64,000 nucleotides of DNA from Bacteroides sp. CAG:1060_57_27. Lineage in GTDB: Bacteria; Bacteroidota; Bacteroidia; Bacteroidales; UBA932. Shown piece after piece: positions 7,555 through 16,491 of the stretch. How positions within the stretch are numbered: position 1 is the stretch's first letter; each line of letters starts with the position of its first letter. Where the stretch lies: NCBI GenBank assembly GCA_001915575.1, contig MNQT01000027.1, forward strand, positions 125,872-189,871. The letters are read 5' to 3'. A program made the position numbers and the translations under genes. The notes beneath the pieces were generated by a model. The model worked only from the letters and a program-made list of their open reading frames with translations. It searched no databases and was not told where the DNA came from.

Positions 7555-9583
7555 ATCCTCCGCCGAGGCGCGGGAACTGCGCCTGGAACTCGGAACCTTC
7601 GAAAAGGAGATCTATATCCCGTCATTCCCGGACAATGACGAGAGGGAGCCTTTCGAGAGCATACTCTCGCGCCTCGAGCCGTCCGCATACCCCCGCACGG
7701 CCATAGTGCTCGCGTACAGCGGAGGCAGGCTTGCCGGAGGCGAGGTGTTCGACTACTACCCCGACTGCCGTTCGGCCGAACTGATCTACATAGCCCTCGA
7801 TCCGCTCAGACGCGGAATGGGCATGGGCGACGAACTGCTTTCGGAGGGCACGAAGAAGTTCATGGACGCCCTCGCCTTCCGCGGCGAGAAGTGCCGGAGA
7901 CTTTATTTCGAGACGGAGAACCCCTTCATCCCTTCCGGGGACGAGAGCATGGACAAGGTCTCGAGGGTGCGCTTCTTCGCGCGCAACTCGGCCTGCAGGG
8001 TGCCGATAAGGTATTTCCAGCCGCCGCTGTCGGGCGATGCCGACTGGGCGGAGAACCTCTACTTGTGCATGCTGCCGCAGTTTTCGGGAGGAAGCACGGA
8101 GATACCCGCGGGCGAACTCAAGGAGTTCCTGCGCTGCTTCTACCGCGGGCTCGGAATAGAGGACGGACACCCCAAGTTCGCCGAGATGATGCGCGGCGTC
8201 GACTACGCCACCGAAAGCGACGGCAGCATAAGCTGCCACAGTTTCGCGGAGCAGCCTCAGTTCCGCCTTTCGCGCTTCTCGCTGGTATACCACTTCCTGC
8301 TTGACGCCAAGGCGGCCGACACCGACAGCGGCGAAAGCCCGCTCTTCAACTCATACGAGTGCGACCTGATGAACTACAGCCTGCAGCAGCTCGACCGCAG
8401 GCCGGTCAGGACACGCCACATCAGACTCTACAAGAGGCTCAGGCTGCATCTGCCGCGCTTCTACAGGTACACCTCCGAAGGGCATCACTTCTACAAGGTA
8501 TCGGAGCACAGGGACCTCACCGTAAACGCTTCCCTCAACTGCTCGGAGAACCTGACACGCAACATAAGCATAGCCCACCTCGTGATCACCACCGACGGCC
8601 GCGAGGGTGGAGAGTTCAACGAACTCGACTGCATTAAGCTTATCACGGCCTTCGGAAGCATCCAGGAGAAGTTCGACATTCCCGACCGGGGAGAGCTCAG
8701 CGTCGAGGACCTGGAGAGCGGGAAGCGCTGGAACACCATAGAGGCCTTCGTATCCGACAACTTCGCCGGGAGACCCTGCAGGGTCCTGCGCAACGGCATC
8801 ACCGAACTCGACCTCGCAAAGGTCATGGACAACGAGGGCAGGCAGCTTTTCAGAAGTTTCGGCGAGTTCCGCGACTCGGTTATACTGAGCCGCAATCCAG
8901 ACGAAAGCCCCTGGAACATGGCGTTCTGCGGCCTCATACTCGGCATATTCGACTTCATGAGGATGAACAGCGCGGAAATCTCAGACACCGTCAAGCCCAT
9001 AGCAGTGCGCAGGGACTCATTCATCGTCCTCTGCCGCGGCCACCTGATGAAGCTGAAGTTCGACGAGCGTTCCGAGGACGAGACCGCGAACATACTGATC
9101 TCGCCCTATCTGCTGATTCCAAGCGCGGTGCTCAGCATAAACGAGATAGTCCTCGACCGCTGCGAGAAGGTCATCGGCGAGCCCCTTCCCGAGAACGAGA
9201 CCTACTACCGCAAGAGCATGCTCCTCTCCGAGCGCATACGCAGCGTCATGTCGTCCATGAACACCGAATATCTCCAGGACGTGTTCCACTACCCCAGCGA
9301 GCAGGAAATAATGGACGAGGGCACGAGGCAGCGCGGCCTCGGCAGACGCTACGCCCAGCTGGAGAAGAGGCTCGACAAGGAACGTATGCTTATGGAGGAG
9401 TACAAGGGCAAGGACCAGCTCGGCCCGGACTACTTTACTAACGCTATGCTCGCTATCCTCGCTCTGCTTCAGGTCACTGCTCCCCTGTTCGGCAAAACTG
9501 TATGGCTGATACTGACCTTCGTCTTCGCCGGCATCATCGGAGCCCTTAGCTTCATCCAGGTCCGCAGGCGCCTCAAGCTGTAG
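7535..9583 (+). CDS. GNAT acetyltransferase domain fused to an unknown domain and two C-terminal membrane helices
   Basis: A 682-residue protein I do not recognise as a whole. Residues 1-165 look like a GNAT N-acetyltransferase: the acetyl-CoA loop is RRGMGMG at 92-98 after strand LIYIAL, followed by helix DELLSEGTKKFMDAL. Residues about 185-590 form a soluble region without a family I can name. Residues about 595-640 are charged and probably coiled-coil (AQLEKRLDKERMLMEEYKG). Two hydrophobic helices follow (AMLAILALLQVTAPLF and TVWLILTFVFAGIIGAL), ending in a basic tail RVRRRLKL. The helix-then-two-membrane-segment end recalls CorA topology, but no GMN motif is present. The ATG at 7535 overlaps the transporter end by 20 bp, suggesting a joint role. 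No function should be assumed beyond possible acyl transfer at the membrane. Confidence 0.75.
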   Translation: MEFRLIESSAEARELRLELGTFEKEIYIPSFPDNDEREPFESILSRLEPSAYPRTAIVLAYSGGRLAGGEVFDYYPDCRSAELIYIALDPLRRGMGMGDELLSEGTKKFMDALAFRGEKCRRLYFETENPFIPSGDESMDKVSRVRFFARNSACRVPIRYFQPPLSGDADWAENLYLCMLPQFSGGSTEIPAGELKEFLRCFYRGLGIEDGHPKFAEMMRGVDYATESDGSISCHSFAEQPQFRLSRFSLVYHFLLDAKAADTDSGESPLFNSYECDLMNYSLQQLDRRPVRTRHIRLYKRLRLHLPRFYRYTSEGHHFYKVSEHRDLTVNASLNCSENLTRNISIAHLVITTDGREGGEFNELDCIKLITAFGSIQEKFDIPDRGELSVEDLESGKRWNTIEAFVSDNFAGRPCRVLRNGITELDLAKVMDNEGRQLFRSFGEFRDSVILSRNPDESPWNMAFCGLILGIFDFMRMNSAEISDTVKPIAVRRDSFIVLCRGHLMKLKFDERSEDETANILISPYLLIPSAVLSINEIVLDRCEKVIGEPLPENETYYRKSMLLSERIRSVMSSMNTEYLQDVFHYPSEQEIMDEGTRQRGLGRRYAQLEKRLDKERMLMEEYKGKDQLGPDYFTNAMLAILALLQVTAPLFGKTVWLILTFVFAGIIGALSFIQVRRRLKL

Positions 9584-9746
9584 GCGGACATGTAATTATC
9601 TGACCCGTTGCCGGGCCGATGCCGCGGACACTGCGTCTCGGATTTCGGCAAATGTTGCGGTTTTGCCAAAGTATACCTTGTACTTTCAGCAAATATGCTT
9701 GGAATTCATATGTATATTTTGCATTTTTGCAGAAAACAGCTTGTTT

Positions 9747-10958
9747 ATGGAAATAATCGAACGTCCCGAGTATCTCAACCATATCGTTTCCCTGTTGGGC
9801 AGAGATATGATAATTATTCTTGTCGGTCAACGCCGCGTAGGCAAGAGCTATATGCTGAAGCAGCTGCAAATTTGGCTTAAAGCACATCGAAGCACAGCCA
9901 ATGTCGTATATATCAATAAGGAACTTTATGCGTTCAGGGACATTGTATCTGCCGGTGATTTGTATGAATACGCCGTAAACAACCTGCCAGACGGAACTGA
10001 CAATTACCTCCTTATTGACGAAGTACAGGATATAGACGATTATGAAGACGCCCTGCGCAGCCTCCATGCAGAAAAGCGGTGTCAAATCGTAGCTACAGGC
10101 AATAATGCCTATATTTTCTCTTCAGAACTCAGCACCCGGCTTTCCGGACGGTATATTGAGGTTCCCATACACAGCCTCACTTACAGAGAATTCTTGCGTT
10201 TCCATGGATTGGAAGATACAGACAAGAGTCTTTTGACTTATCTCCGTGCGGGTGGACTTCCCGGCCTTTGCCATTATGATATGGAGGATGAGAACCAGAT
10301 AAGGGACTATCTACAGGGAGTTTACAACACCATCATGTTGCGGGATGTTATCGCACGGGAGGAAATCCGCAATGTGGCGTTCATTGAAAACCTCTCCACA
10401 TTTATCGCTGACAACATCGGTAAGCTCATTTCGGTAAGAAACGTTGCCAACACCATGAAATCGCAGGGCGAAAAAGTATCCGATATACTTACTTCCACCT
10501 ACCTACGCTATCTGTGCGGAGCATTTATCATCTCCCCTGTACAGAGATACGACATACATGGGAAGCGCATTTTCGAACAGAGCAATAAATACTATTTTGC
10601 CGACCACGGCCTGCGTAACCTGCTTTGCGGGTTCAACCTGCGCGGCAGCATCGAGAAAGTAATGGAGAATGTCATCTTTCATCATCTTGTCACACAGGGA
10701 TTCAAGGTGACGGTCGGCATCCTTCGAAGCGGCGAGGTGGACTTCGTGGCTATACGTGGAGAACAAACACTCTATGTTCAGGCGGTGTATCTGCTCGCTT
10801 CTAAAGAGACTATCGCAAGAGAATTCGGCAACCTGCACGGTATACGGGACAACTATCCGAAATATGTCGTCTCAATGGATCCGGTCAGCGGCGGTCTTCC
10901 CGAATATCCCGGCATCAGGCATATTCATCTGCATGAATTCCTTATGACCGATTTTTAG
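9747..10958 (+). CDS. AAA ATPase with DUF4143-type C-terminal domain
   Basis: Predicted P-loop ATPase of the AAA_14/DUF4143 family (COG1373), 403 residues. Walker A is GQRRVGKS near residue 25, Walker B is YLLIDEVQDI near residue 90, and a sensor-like ATGNNAYIFS follows. The C-terminal half (YYFADHGLRN, RSGEVDFVA) matches the nuclease-fold-like DUF4143 segment. Cellular role is unknown for the family. The ATG at 9747 is chosen over an in-frame TTG at 9663, whose extra residues are translated AT-rich promoter DNA. Base composition is clearly more AT-rich than its neighbours and codon choice differs, consistent with horizontal acquisition. It stands alone, convergent with potD. Confidence 0.88.
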   Translation: MEIIERPEYLNHIVSLLGRDMIIILVGQRRVGKSYMLKQLQIWLKAHRSTANVVYINKELYAFRDIVSAGDLYEYAVNNLPDGTDNYLLIDEVQDIDDYEDALRSLHAEKRCQIVATGNNAYIFSSELSTRLSGRYIEVPIHSLTYREFLRFHGLEDTDKSLLTYLRAGGLPGLCHYDMEDENQIRDYLQGVYNTIMLRDVIAREEIRNVAFIENLSTFIADNIGKLISVRNVANTMKSQGEKVSDILTSTYLRYLCGAFIISPVQRYDIHGKRIFEQSNKYYFADHGLRNLLCGFNLRGSIEKVMENVIFHHLVTQGFKVTVGILRSGEVDFVAIRGEQTLYVQAVYLLASKETIAREFGNLHGIRDNYPKYVVSMDPVSGGLPEYPGIRHIHLHEFLMTDF

Positions 10959-10985
10959 CATACCAGATCTTCCGGAAAACGGGAA

Positions 10986-11029
10986 AAGCCGGGCAGGCGG
11001 CGGTCTTTCCCGTCCGTCCTGTCCGGCTT
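10986..11029. terminator. Hairpin between the convergent ATPase and potD genes
   Basis: AAGCCGGGCAGG (10986-10997) pairs with CCTGTCCGGCTT (11018-11029), a 12-bp stem with one G-U pair and a 20-nt loop. No long T-run follows on either strand. Position between two convergent stop codons suggests a bidirectional transcription end. Confidence 0.45.
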
Positions 11030-11075
11030 CCATAAACCATATTGTCACTGCCCCTGCCGGGGCGTCAGGCTTCAG

Positions 11076-12377
11076 CTACCTTCTCGCGGCGCGACGGGAG
11101 TGTCTTCCCTTCTTGCTGCGTCCTCCAAGCACGAACGCGAGCACTGCCAGCACTGCGATGGCGCCGACTATAAGCCAGGTGAAGCTGTTCGCGTTGTCGC
11201 CCTTGACCCTCGACCACATGGCAAGCAGTTCCTCGGTGCCTCGGTCGTGCATCATTCCGCAGTACTCCATGATAGACGCGTCGGGATACATTATCGGGTT
11301 CAGGCAGGCTCCCTTGCCGGCCTCTCCGAAGAAGTAGCTCGCGTCGATCGGGGCGTATTGAGCATCGTCCGCCATCGCAGACAGTATCTCGTCGCCGCCT
11401 ATGGCGCTCACATAGCCTATAACGTCCATGTTCCTAAGTGCGTTCTCGGGCAGGCACATGAAGTTTATGAAGTAGCGTGCGGCCTGGACGTTCTTGGCAT
11501 ACTTCGGGATGACCCAGCCGTCGAACCATACTATGCTTCCGTCCTCCGGTACAGCATAGTCTAGGGATACGCCCACGGCCTCAGCCTCCTCGATGGCCCA
11601 CTGCGCATCGCCGCTCCAGGTCAGGTTGAGCCATGCCTTCTCCTTGGTCATCATCTCCTTTCCGAAATCAGCCTCCCATCCTGCGATATTGGGTTTCATT
11701 TCGTTCAGATAAGCCTCCACCCTGGCGATGGACTCGGGAGAGGCATCATAGGAAAGTTCCTCAACGGTAGTCTCTCCCCTGTCGATACGCTCCCTGTTGA
11801 GAGCTATGTTGAAAGTCGTATATACATCGCGGAAAGCCTCCTTCATCAGAACCTTGCCCTCGAACTTGGGATCCTTGAGCACATCCCAGGTAGACACCTC
11901 CTCCGGAGTGACATGGTCGGAGTTGTATGTGATGCCGACGGTACCCCACATATAGGGGACGGCATAGTCGTTGGCGTCCTTTCCGTTACCGTCCACCTGC
12001 GAAAGGAAGTCGTTCATGAACGGGGCCACGTTGACCGTATAGTCGGGAGTGGAGCCGAAGTCGCGGTCTATGGGAAGCAGCAGGTCCGCACGGAGCATGC
12101 GCTCGATGATGTATTCCGAGGGGCATACGACGTCGAAGTCCTCGTGTCCCTTCTCTATCTTCGAGAGCATGACTTCGTTGATGTCGAAGAGCTGGTAGAT
12201 GACTTCGACGGGTTCTCCCGTCTGTTCTTCATACCACTGCTCGAACTCGTCGATGAGGTCTTCGTCGATATAGTCGGCCCAGTTGTACACCTTGAGCTGG
12301 TGCTCGCGGTCGGCGCCGTTGGCGGCAAAAGTCGCGGCTGCAATGAGGCACAGCGCAGATACAAGGAATCTTTTCAT
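11076..12377 (-). CDS. potD: Spermidine/putrescine-binding periplasmic protein with C-terminal membrane anchor
   Basis: Solute-binding subunit of the polyamine ABC importer. It has an N-terminal signal peptide (KRFLVSALCLIAAATFAA), then the PotD fold beginning LKVYNWADYIDEDLIDEFE and continuing with CPSEYIIERML, PYMWGTVGITYN, WSGDAQWA and IPKYAKNVQAARYFINF. At 433 residues it is about 80 longer than typical PotD. The extra part ends in a clear transmembrane helix (WLIVGAIAVLAVLAFVLGG) and a basic tail rich in Arg and Lys, which would place the tail in the cytoplasm and tether the binding protein to the inner membrane. Its ATG overlaps the potC stop by one base (TAATG). It is the last gene of the pot operon. 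Confidence 0.93.
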   Translation of the reverse strand: MKRFLVSALCLIAAATFAANGADREHQLKVYNWADYIDEDLIDEFEQWYEEQTGEPVEVIYQLFDINEVMLSKIEKGHEDFDVVCPSEYIIERMLRADLLLPIDRDFGSTPDYTVNVAPFMNDFLSQVDGNGKDANDYAVPYMWGTVGITYNSDHVTPEEVSTWDVLKDPKFEGKVLMKEAFRDVYTTFNIALNRERIDRGETTVEELSYDASPESIARVEAYLNEMKPNIAGWEADFGKEMMTKEKAWLNLTWSGDAQWAIEEAEAVGVSLDYAVPEDGSIVWFDGWVIPKYAKNVQAARYFINFMCLPENALRNMDVIGYVSAIGGDEILSAMADDAQYAPIDASYFFGEAGKGACLNPIMYPDASIMEYCGMMHDRGTEELLAMWSRVKGDNANSFTWLIVGAIAVLAVLAFVLGGRSKKGRHSRRAARR

Positions 12378-13174
12378 TATTTTGTCTGTTTATTCGATTT
12401 TACTGATCTGAGGTTTATTATGGTAAGCAGTGCGAGCACTGCGAGGAATATGAGGGTCATCAGCGGACGCAGCTCGGGGGTCAGGCCTCCCTTGCGGGCG
12501 TCGGCATAGATGTAGGTCGAAAGCGTCTCGAGCCCGCCGTTGCCCTTGGTGAACAGGGTCACGGCGAAGTCGTCTATGGAAAGGGTGAACGCGAGTATGA
12601 AGCCCGAGAGCATCGCAGAGCGTATCTGAGGGACTATCACCTTGCGCAGGGCCTGGGACGGCGTTGCCCCGAGGTCGAGCGCGGCCTCATAGATATTGGG
12701 GTTCATGCTCCTGAGCCTCGGCATCACCGTAAGCACCACATACGGAGTGCAGAACGATATGTGCGCGAGCAGCACGGTGACATAGCCCTGGGTCACCCCG
12801 ACGGCGACGAACAGTATGAACAGCGAGATACCGGTGATAATATCCGGGTTCAGCATCGGGATGTCGTTGAGGAAGGTTATCGCCTTGCGTCCCTTGCCGC
12901 GCATGTTGTATATGCCTATCGCGGCTATCGTCCCGAGTATCGTCGAGCACACTGCCGCGAGCAGGCCTATCGTGAGGGTGTTCTCTATGGCACGTACCAT
13001 TGAGTTGCCCAGGCCGCCCGAAAACAGGCTTTCATAGAGCCTCGTCGAGAATCCCGTCCAGTTGCCGAGTACCTTGGCCTCGGTGAACGAGAACACTGCG
13101 ATTATGAGTATCGGGGCATAGAGTATCGCAAGCAGCAGCACCAGATAGCCCCTCGCAATTATCTTCTTCATCAT
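12377..13174 (-). CDS. potC: Polyamine ABC transporter permease PotC
   Basis: Inner-membrane permease of the spermidine/putrescine importer, 265 residues with six predicted helices. The binding-protein-dependent permease signature (EAA loop) reads [22 protein letters not shown] near residue 165. The long open frame extends far upstream, but the start at 13174 ([11 protein letters not shown]) is chosen. GGAGG lies six bases before it, and the potB stop overlaps it as ATGA, the usual coupling arrangement. SIDDFAVTLFTKG and STYIYADARKG are typical of PotC. Confidence 0.95.
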   Translation of the reverse strand: MMKKIIARGYLVLLLAILYAPILIIAVFSFTEAKVLGNWTGFSTRLYESLFSGGLGNSMVRAIENTLTIGLLAAVCSTILGTIAAIGIYNMRGKGRKAITFLNDIPMLNPDIITGISLFILFVAVGVTQGYVTVLLAHISFCTPYVVLTVMPRLRSMNPNIYEAALDLGATPSQALRKVIVPQIRSAMLSGFILAFTLSIDDFAVTLFTKGNGGLETLSTYIYADARKGGLTPELRPLMTLIFLAVLALLTIINLRSVKSNKQTK

Positions 13175-13953
13175 ATCAGACCTCCCTTTTCGCTTTCGCG
13201 GTTGCTGCCCTCGTCGCCGAGCAGAGAGGTCAGCCCTATGATTACGAGCATTATCAGCGCCAGGGCAGAACCATAGTTCCAGAAGCCGTTGTTGATGTTC
13301 TCCTGTATCGTCGTTCCGAAGAGCTTCACCTTGTTCAGGGTGAGCAGCTCGGCAATGGCGAAGGTCGAGATTGTCGGCATGAACACCATCAGCACCCCGC
13401 TCCACACTCCCGGCATCGAAAGCGGCAGGGTGACCTTGAGGAACACCTGGGACGGCGTAGCCCCGAGATCCTGCGCGGCCTCGACATACGAATTGTCCAT
13501 CTTCTCGAGGGAGTTGTAGATCGGATATATCATGAACGGCAGGAAGTTGTACACCATACCGAAAGTCAGCGCGCCCTCGCCGAGAGGGATGCGCAGGAAG
13601 TCGAACAGCGCCACGGTCGCCAGGGTGCGGATGAGCATGTTTATCCACATCGGCAGTATGAACAGCATCACCGTGACCTTGGAGCGGTTGAACTCCGAAC
13701 GGCTGAGTATCCATGCGGCCGGATAGGCTATCAGCAGGCACAGGACCGTGGTTATGAACGCCACCTGTATCGAGTACAGGAAGGTGTTCAGGTCCTGGGG
13801 AGTACGGAAGAACCTCGTGAAATTGTCGAGGGTGAACGCCCCCGTCTGCGCGTCGCGGAACGCATACACCGCGATCATCAGCAGGGGCAGGGCCACGAAC
13901 AGCACCAGGAACACCAGGTACGGAAGTGCCCAGGAAGATCTCTTAACTCTCAT
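13171..13953 (-). CDS. potB: Polyamine ABC transporter permease PotB
   Basis: Second permease subunit, 260 residues with about six helices, forming a heterodimer with PotC. It begins [20 protein letters not shown] and shows the permease EAA loop [20 protein letters not shown] near residue 160. The stop overlaps the potC start by four bases, and its own start overlaps the end of potA by 11 bp. Such tight packing implies coordinated translation of the ABC complex. Confidence 0.95.
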   Translation of the reverse strand: MRVKRSSWALPYLVFLVLFVALPLLMIAVYAFRDAQTGAFTLDNFTRFFRTPQDLNTFLYSIQVAFITTVLCLLIAYPAAWILSRSEFNRSKVTVMLFILPMWINMLIRTLATVALFDFLRIPLGEGALTFGMVYNFLPFMIYPIYNSLEKMDNSYVEAAQDLGATPSQVFLKVTLPLSMPGVWSGVLMVFMPTISTFAIAELLTLNKVKLFGTTIQENINNGFWNYGSALALIMLVIIGLTSLLGDEGSNRESEKGGLI

Positions 13954-15331
13954 CCCTCGCCCTAAGTTTGATGTTCTCCGGAGCGAAATTGATACCTACG
14001 AGGTCGCCCTTGTCCCATACGTCATCGGTGTCGACCCAGATATGGTCTCCGTCCTCCGTAAGCACGGTCAGGTGGTAGTGGTTGCCCTTGTAGAGCAGGA
14101 AATGCACCTCGCCGGCAAGCATTCCGTCCTCCTGGTGGTCGAGAAGCTCCACCTTGCCGAAGCCTATCTCGGCCGTCACCTTGTCGGACGGCCTGAAATC
14201 CGCCGCTGCGGCGCATTCGAACTCCATTCCGAGCATCCTGATGTGCGAGGCGTCGACCACCTCGGCATCGAAACCGTTGCATACCCTCTCCTTGCGCATC
14301 ACCTGGATGTCGCCCGGGCGTATGAGCAGTCCGACCTTCGAACCGGGCTCGAACGCATTATAGTCCTGGATCATCAGCTCGTAACCGAGATCGGTGTCCA
14401 CGAACATCTCGTAATGCACGCCCTTGAAGGTGCATGACTTGACCGTGGCCGAGAACTGCGCGCCCTCGAGCCTGTTCATTATATAGATGTCCTCGGGCCT
14501 TACCACTATATCCACGGGAACGTCGCTGCCGAAGCCCTCGTCCACGCACTCGAACTCATGGCCTATGAACTCCACGCGGCGGTCTTCTATCATCCTTCCG
14601 TTCAGGATGTTCGACTCCCCTATGAAGTCGGCGACGAACGAGTTCTGCGGCTCGTTGTAGATGTCGGTGGGCGTTCCCACCTGGAGTATCCTGCCCTCGT
14701 TCATCACGACTATGGTGTCGGAGAGAGTCAGGGCCTCCTCCTGGTCATGCGTCACATATATGAAGGTTATGCCGAGCTGGCGGTGCATTTCCTTGAGCTC
14801 GATCTGCATGTCCTTGCGCATCTTGAGGTCGAGCGCGGCCAGGGGCTCGTCGAGCAGCAGCACCTTAGGCTGGTTCACCAGGGCCCTGGCTATCGCGACC
14901 CTCTGCTGCTGGCCTCCGGAGAGGCTCTCCACGTCCCTGTCCTCGTAGTCGGTCATGCTCACCATTTTCAGGACCTTGCGCACCTTGGCGTCGATCTCGT
15001 CCGTGGGCAGCTTCTGCAGCTTGAGGCCGAACGCTATGTTGTCGTAGACGTCGAGGTGGGGAAAGAGCGCATAGCGCTGGAAGACCGTATTGAACGGACG
15101 CCTGTAGGGCGGAAGCTCGCAGATGTCCTTCCCGTCGAGGAGTATCCTGCCTTCATCTGGAGACATGAATCCCGCGATGAGCCTGAGGGTCGTCGTCTTG
15201 CCGCAGCCCGAGGGGCCGAGGAGAGTGACGAACTCCCCTTCGCGTATGTCGAGGCTGATGTCGTCCAGCACCAGTTTGCCGTCGAATGACTTGCGCAGGT
15301 GCTGAAGGGAAATCACTATGTCGTTGTTCAT
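13943..15331 (-). CDS. potA: Polyamine ABC transporter ATP-binding protein PotA, extended
   Basis: ATPase subunit that powers polyamine import. Walker A is GPSGCGKTT near residue 40, the Q-loop follows in [13 protein letters not shown], the ABC signature is [15 protein letters not shown], Walker B is [12 protein letters not shown], and the switch His is in [10 protein letters not shown]. The C-terminal region is long: total length 462, against about 380 in E. coli. After the first TOBE-like segment (VRPEDIYIM) comes a second repeat-like segment with IRPGDIQVM, and the protein ends with FAPENIKLR. This suggests an expanded regulatory or dimerisation domain. It follows a predicted porin by 12 bp and leads potB, potC and potD. 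Confidence 0.95.
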   Translation of the reverse strand: MNNDIVISLQHLRKSFDGKLVLDDISLDIREGEFVTLLGPSGCGKTTTLRLIAGFMSPDEGRILLDGKDICELPPYRRPFNTVFQRYALFPHLDVYDNIAFGLKLQKLPTDEIDAKVRKVLKMVSMTDYEDRDVESLSGGQQQRVAIARALVNQPKVLLLDEPLAALDLKMRKDMQIELKEMHRQLGITFIYVTHDQEEALTLSDTIVVMNEGRILQVGTPTDIYNEPQNSFVADFIGESNILNGRMIEDRRVEFIGHEFECVDEGFGSDVPVDIVVRPEDIYIMNRLEGAQFSATVKSCTFKGVHYEMFVDTDLGYELMIQDYNAFEPGSKVGLLIRPGDIQVMRKERVCNGFDAEVVDASHIRMLGMEFECAAAADFRPSDKVTAEIGFGKVELLDHQEDGMLAGEVHFLLYKGNHYHLTVLTEDGDHIWVDTDDVWDKGDLVGINFAPENIKLRARDES

Positions 15332-15343
15332 CGGCTGGCCGGA

Positions 15344-16363
15344 CTAAAACAGGTTGAACAGGAGGTTGTATCTCGCCCCTATGCTTAGGGTCGCCGTCCT
15401 CAGTACGGAGTTGTATGCCACATAGGCGTGCAGCCTGAGCGCATCCGAGTCATCGAGGGGATAGTACTGGAACACGGCGCCGGCCGTCCAGCAGTCCTCG
15501 AGCAGGGAATCACGTCCTGCAGTGGAATACCAGCCGCGCAGCGCGATGTCGAACTCGTCCTCGGGGGCATAGGTCAGCCTGCCCTGGAAGGTCTGTCCGC
15601 CGATGAGCCTCCAGCTGTCCTCGTCGAAACCGTAGCTGTTGTTGCAGTCGAATGTGAAGTCGAGTTCGTCTTCGAGTATTTCGAAATTCAGTCCGGCCGC
15701 CCAGAGCCAGTCGAAATCACCCTTCTCGTACTCGAGGGCGCTCACGCTGCCTATAAGAGAAAGCCAGCCGTACTCTCCGGTCCACTGGAACGAATACGCC
15801 CACAGCTTGCTTGTGAACGGGTGCTCTCCGTAGGGAGAGGTCGTCATCTGCAGGGTGAACTCGGTCGATTCCGAAGGGGTCATCCACGACACGCTGCCGC
15901 CCCACTGGTAGCACGCGAGACCTCCGGCGAGAGGAGACGAGAAATCGGGATGGATATCCCAGTCCCAGTCTTCATACTCGAAACCGCCGGTGGCTATCAT
16001 GTCCTTTCCGAGGCCTATGGTCCAGTTGCCGAAAGAGAAATAACCTGCGAAGTAGTCAAGCCAGTTGGTCGTGTCCGAACGGCCGAGATCCCTGTAGGGC
16101 CAGGCATAGTCGCCGCCGCTCTGGAACCAGTGGTTGGCTATAGTCCAGGAAAAGTGTTCCGAGAGGGAACCTTCAAAGAGCGAATAGATTGAAGAATTGC
16201 CGTGGTTGAAACCCAAACCGGACTCGCCGGCAGTAAATGTAGGGTTAAGGTCCAGGCGTGGAATGAGTGTTACCTCGGCATAACTACCGAGATTGTCAGC
16301 CTCTTGCGAGTGCGCAACGAAGCAGGGCAGCCAAGCTGCAATCAAGAATAGCAGTTTCTTCAT
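15344..16363 (-). CDS. Outer-membrane beta-barrel protein, porin-like
   Basis: A 339-residue exported protein I cannot place in a named family. It has a signal peptide (KKLLFLIAAWLPCFVAHSQ) and a body of alternating aromatic/polar strands (WTIANHWFQSG, FTLQMTTSPYG, LHAYVAYNSVL), ending in aromatic Phe (LLFNLF) as barrels of the outer membrane do. The sequence is rich in Trp, Tyr, Asp and Glu, giving an acidic lumen if it is a pore. It starts the transcription unit that continues 12 bp later with potA, so it may admit cationic polyamines through the outer membrane. That role is inferred from context and charge only. Confidence 0.75.
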   Translation of the reverse strand: MKKLLFLIAAWLPCFVAHSQEADNLGSYAEVTLIPRLDLNPTFTAGESGLGFNHGNSSIYSLFEGSLSEHFSWTIANHWFQSGGDYAWPYRDLGRSDTTNWLDYFAGYFSFGNWTIGLGKDMIATGGFEYEDWDWDIHPDFSSPLAGGLACYQWGGSVSWMTPSESTEFTLQMTTSPYGEHPFTSKLWAYSFQWTGEYGWLSLIGSVSALEYEKGDFDWLWAAGLNFEILEDELDFTFDCNNSYGFDEDSWRLIGGQTFQGRLTYAPEDEFDIALRGWYSTAGRDSLLEDCWTAGAVFQYYPLDDSDALRLHAYVAYNSVLRTATLSIGARYNLLFNLF

Positions 16364-16401
16364 TTCTTACCATAAAAAAGAATTTGGTTGAACTTCGGGC
16401 G

Positions 16402-16409
16402 CAAAGATA
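16402..16409 (-). promoter_or_regulatory. Predicted -7 element for the porin-pot operon
   Basis: TATCTTTG on the minus strand matches the Bacteroidetes consensus exactly and lies 38 nt before the porin start. It is the only clear promoter seen for the five-gene unit. Confidence 0.65.
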
Positions 16410-16455
16410 GAAATTAAATGTTCATATTTTTAAAATTTATTCAAAAAAGTGTGGC

Positions 16456-16463
16456 TAACTTTG
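16456..16463 (+). promoter_or_regulatory. Predicted -7 element for the PatB-like lyase gene
   Basis: TAACTTTG matches TAnnTTTG, 28 nt before the ATG at 16492. It forms a divergent pair with the pot operon element 46 bp away. Confidence 0.6.
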
Positions 16464-16491
16464 CCGCATTGTCATCCAGACGCAAAACGAT

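Noticed and set aside
7535-9583. Assignment of the fusion protein as a CorA magnesium channel
   Set aside because: The two C-terminal helices recall CorA, but the essential GMN motif is missing and the N-terminus is GNAT-like.
12377-13741. A potC product of 454 residues
   Set aside because: The extra N-terminal part is shifted-frame potB. GGAGG and ATGA overlap support the start at 13174.
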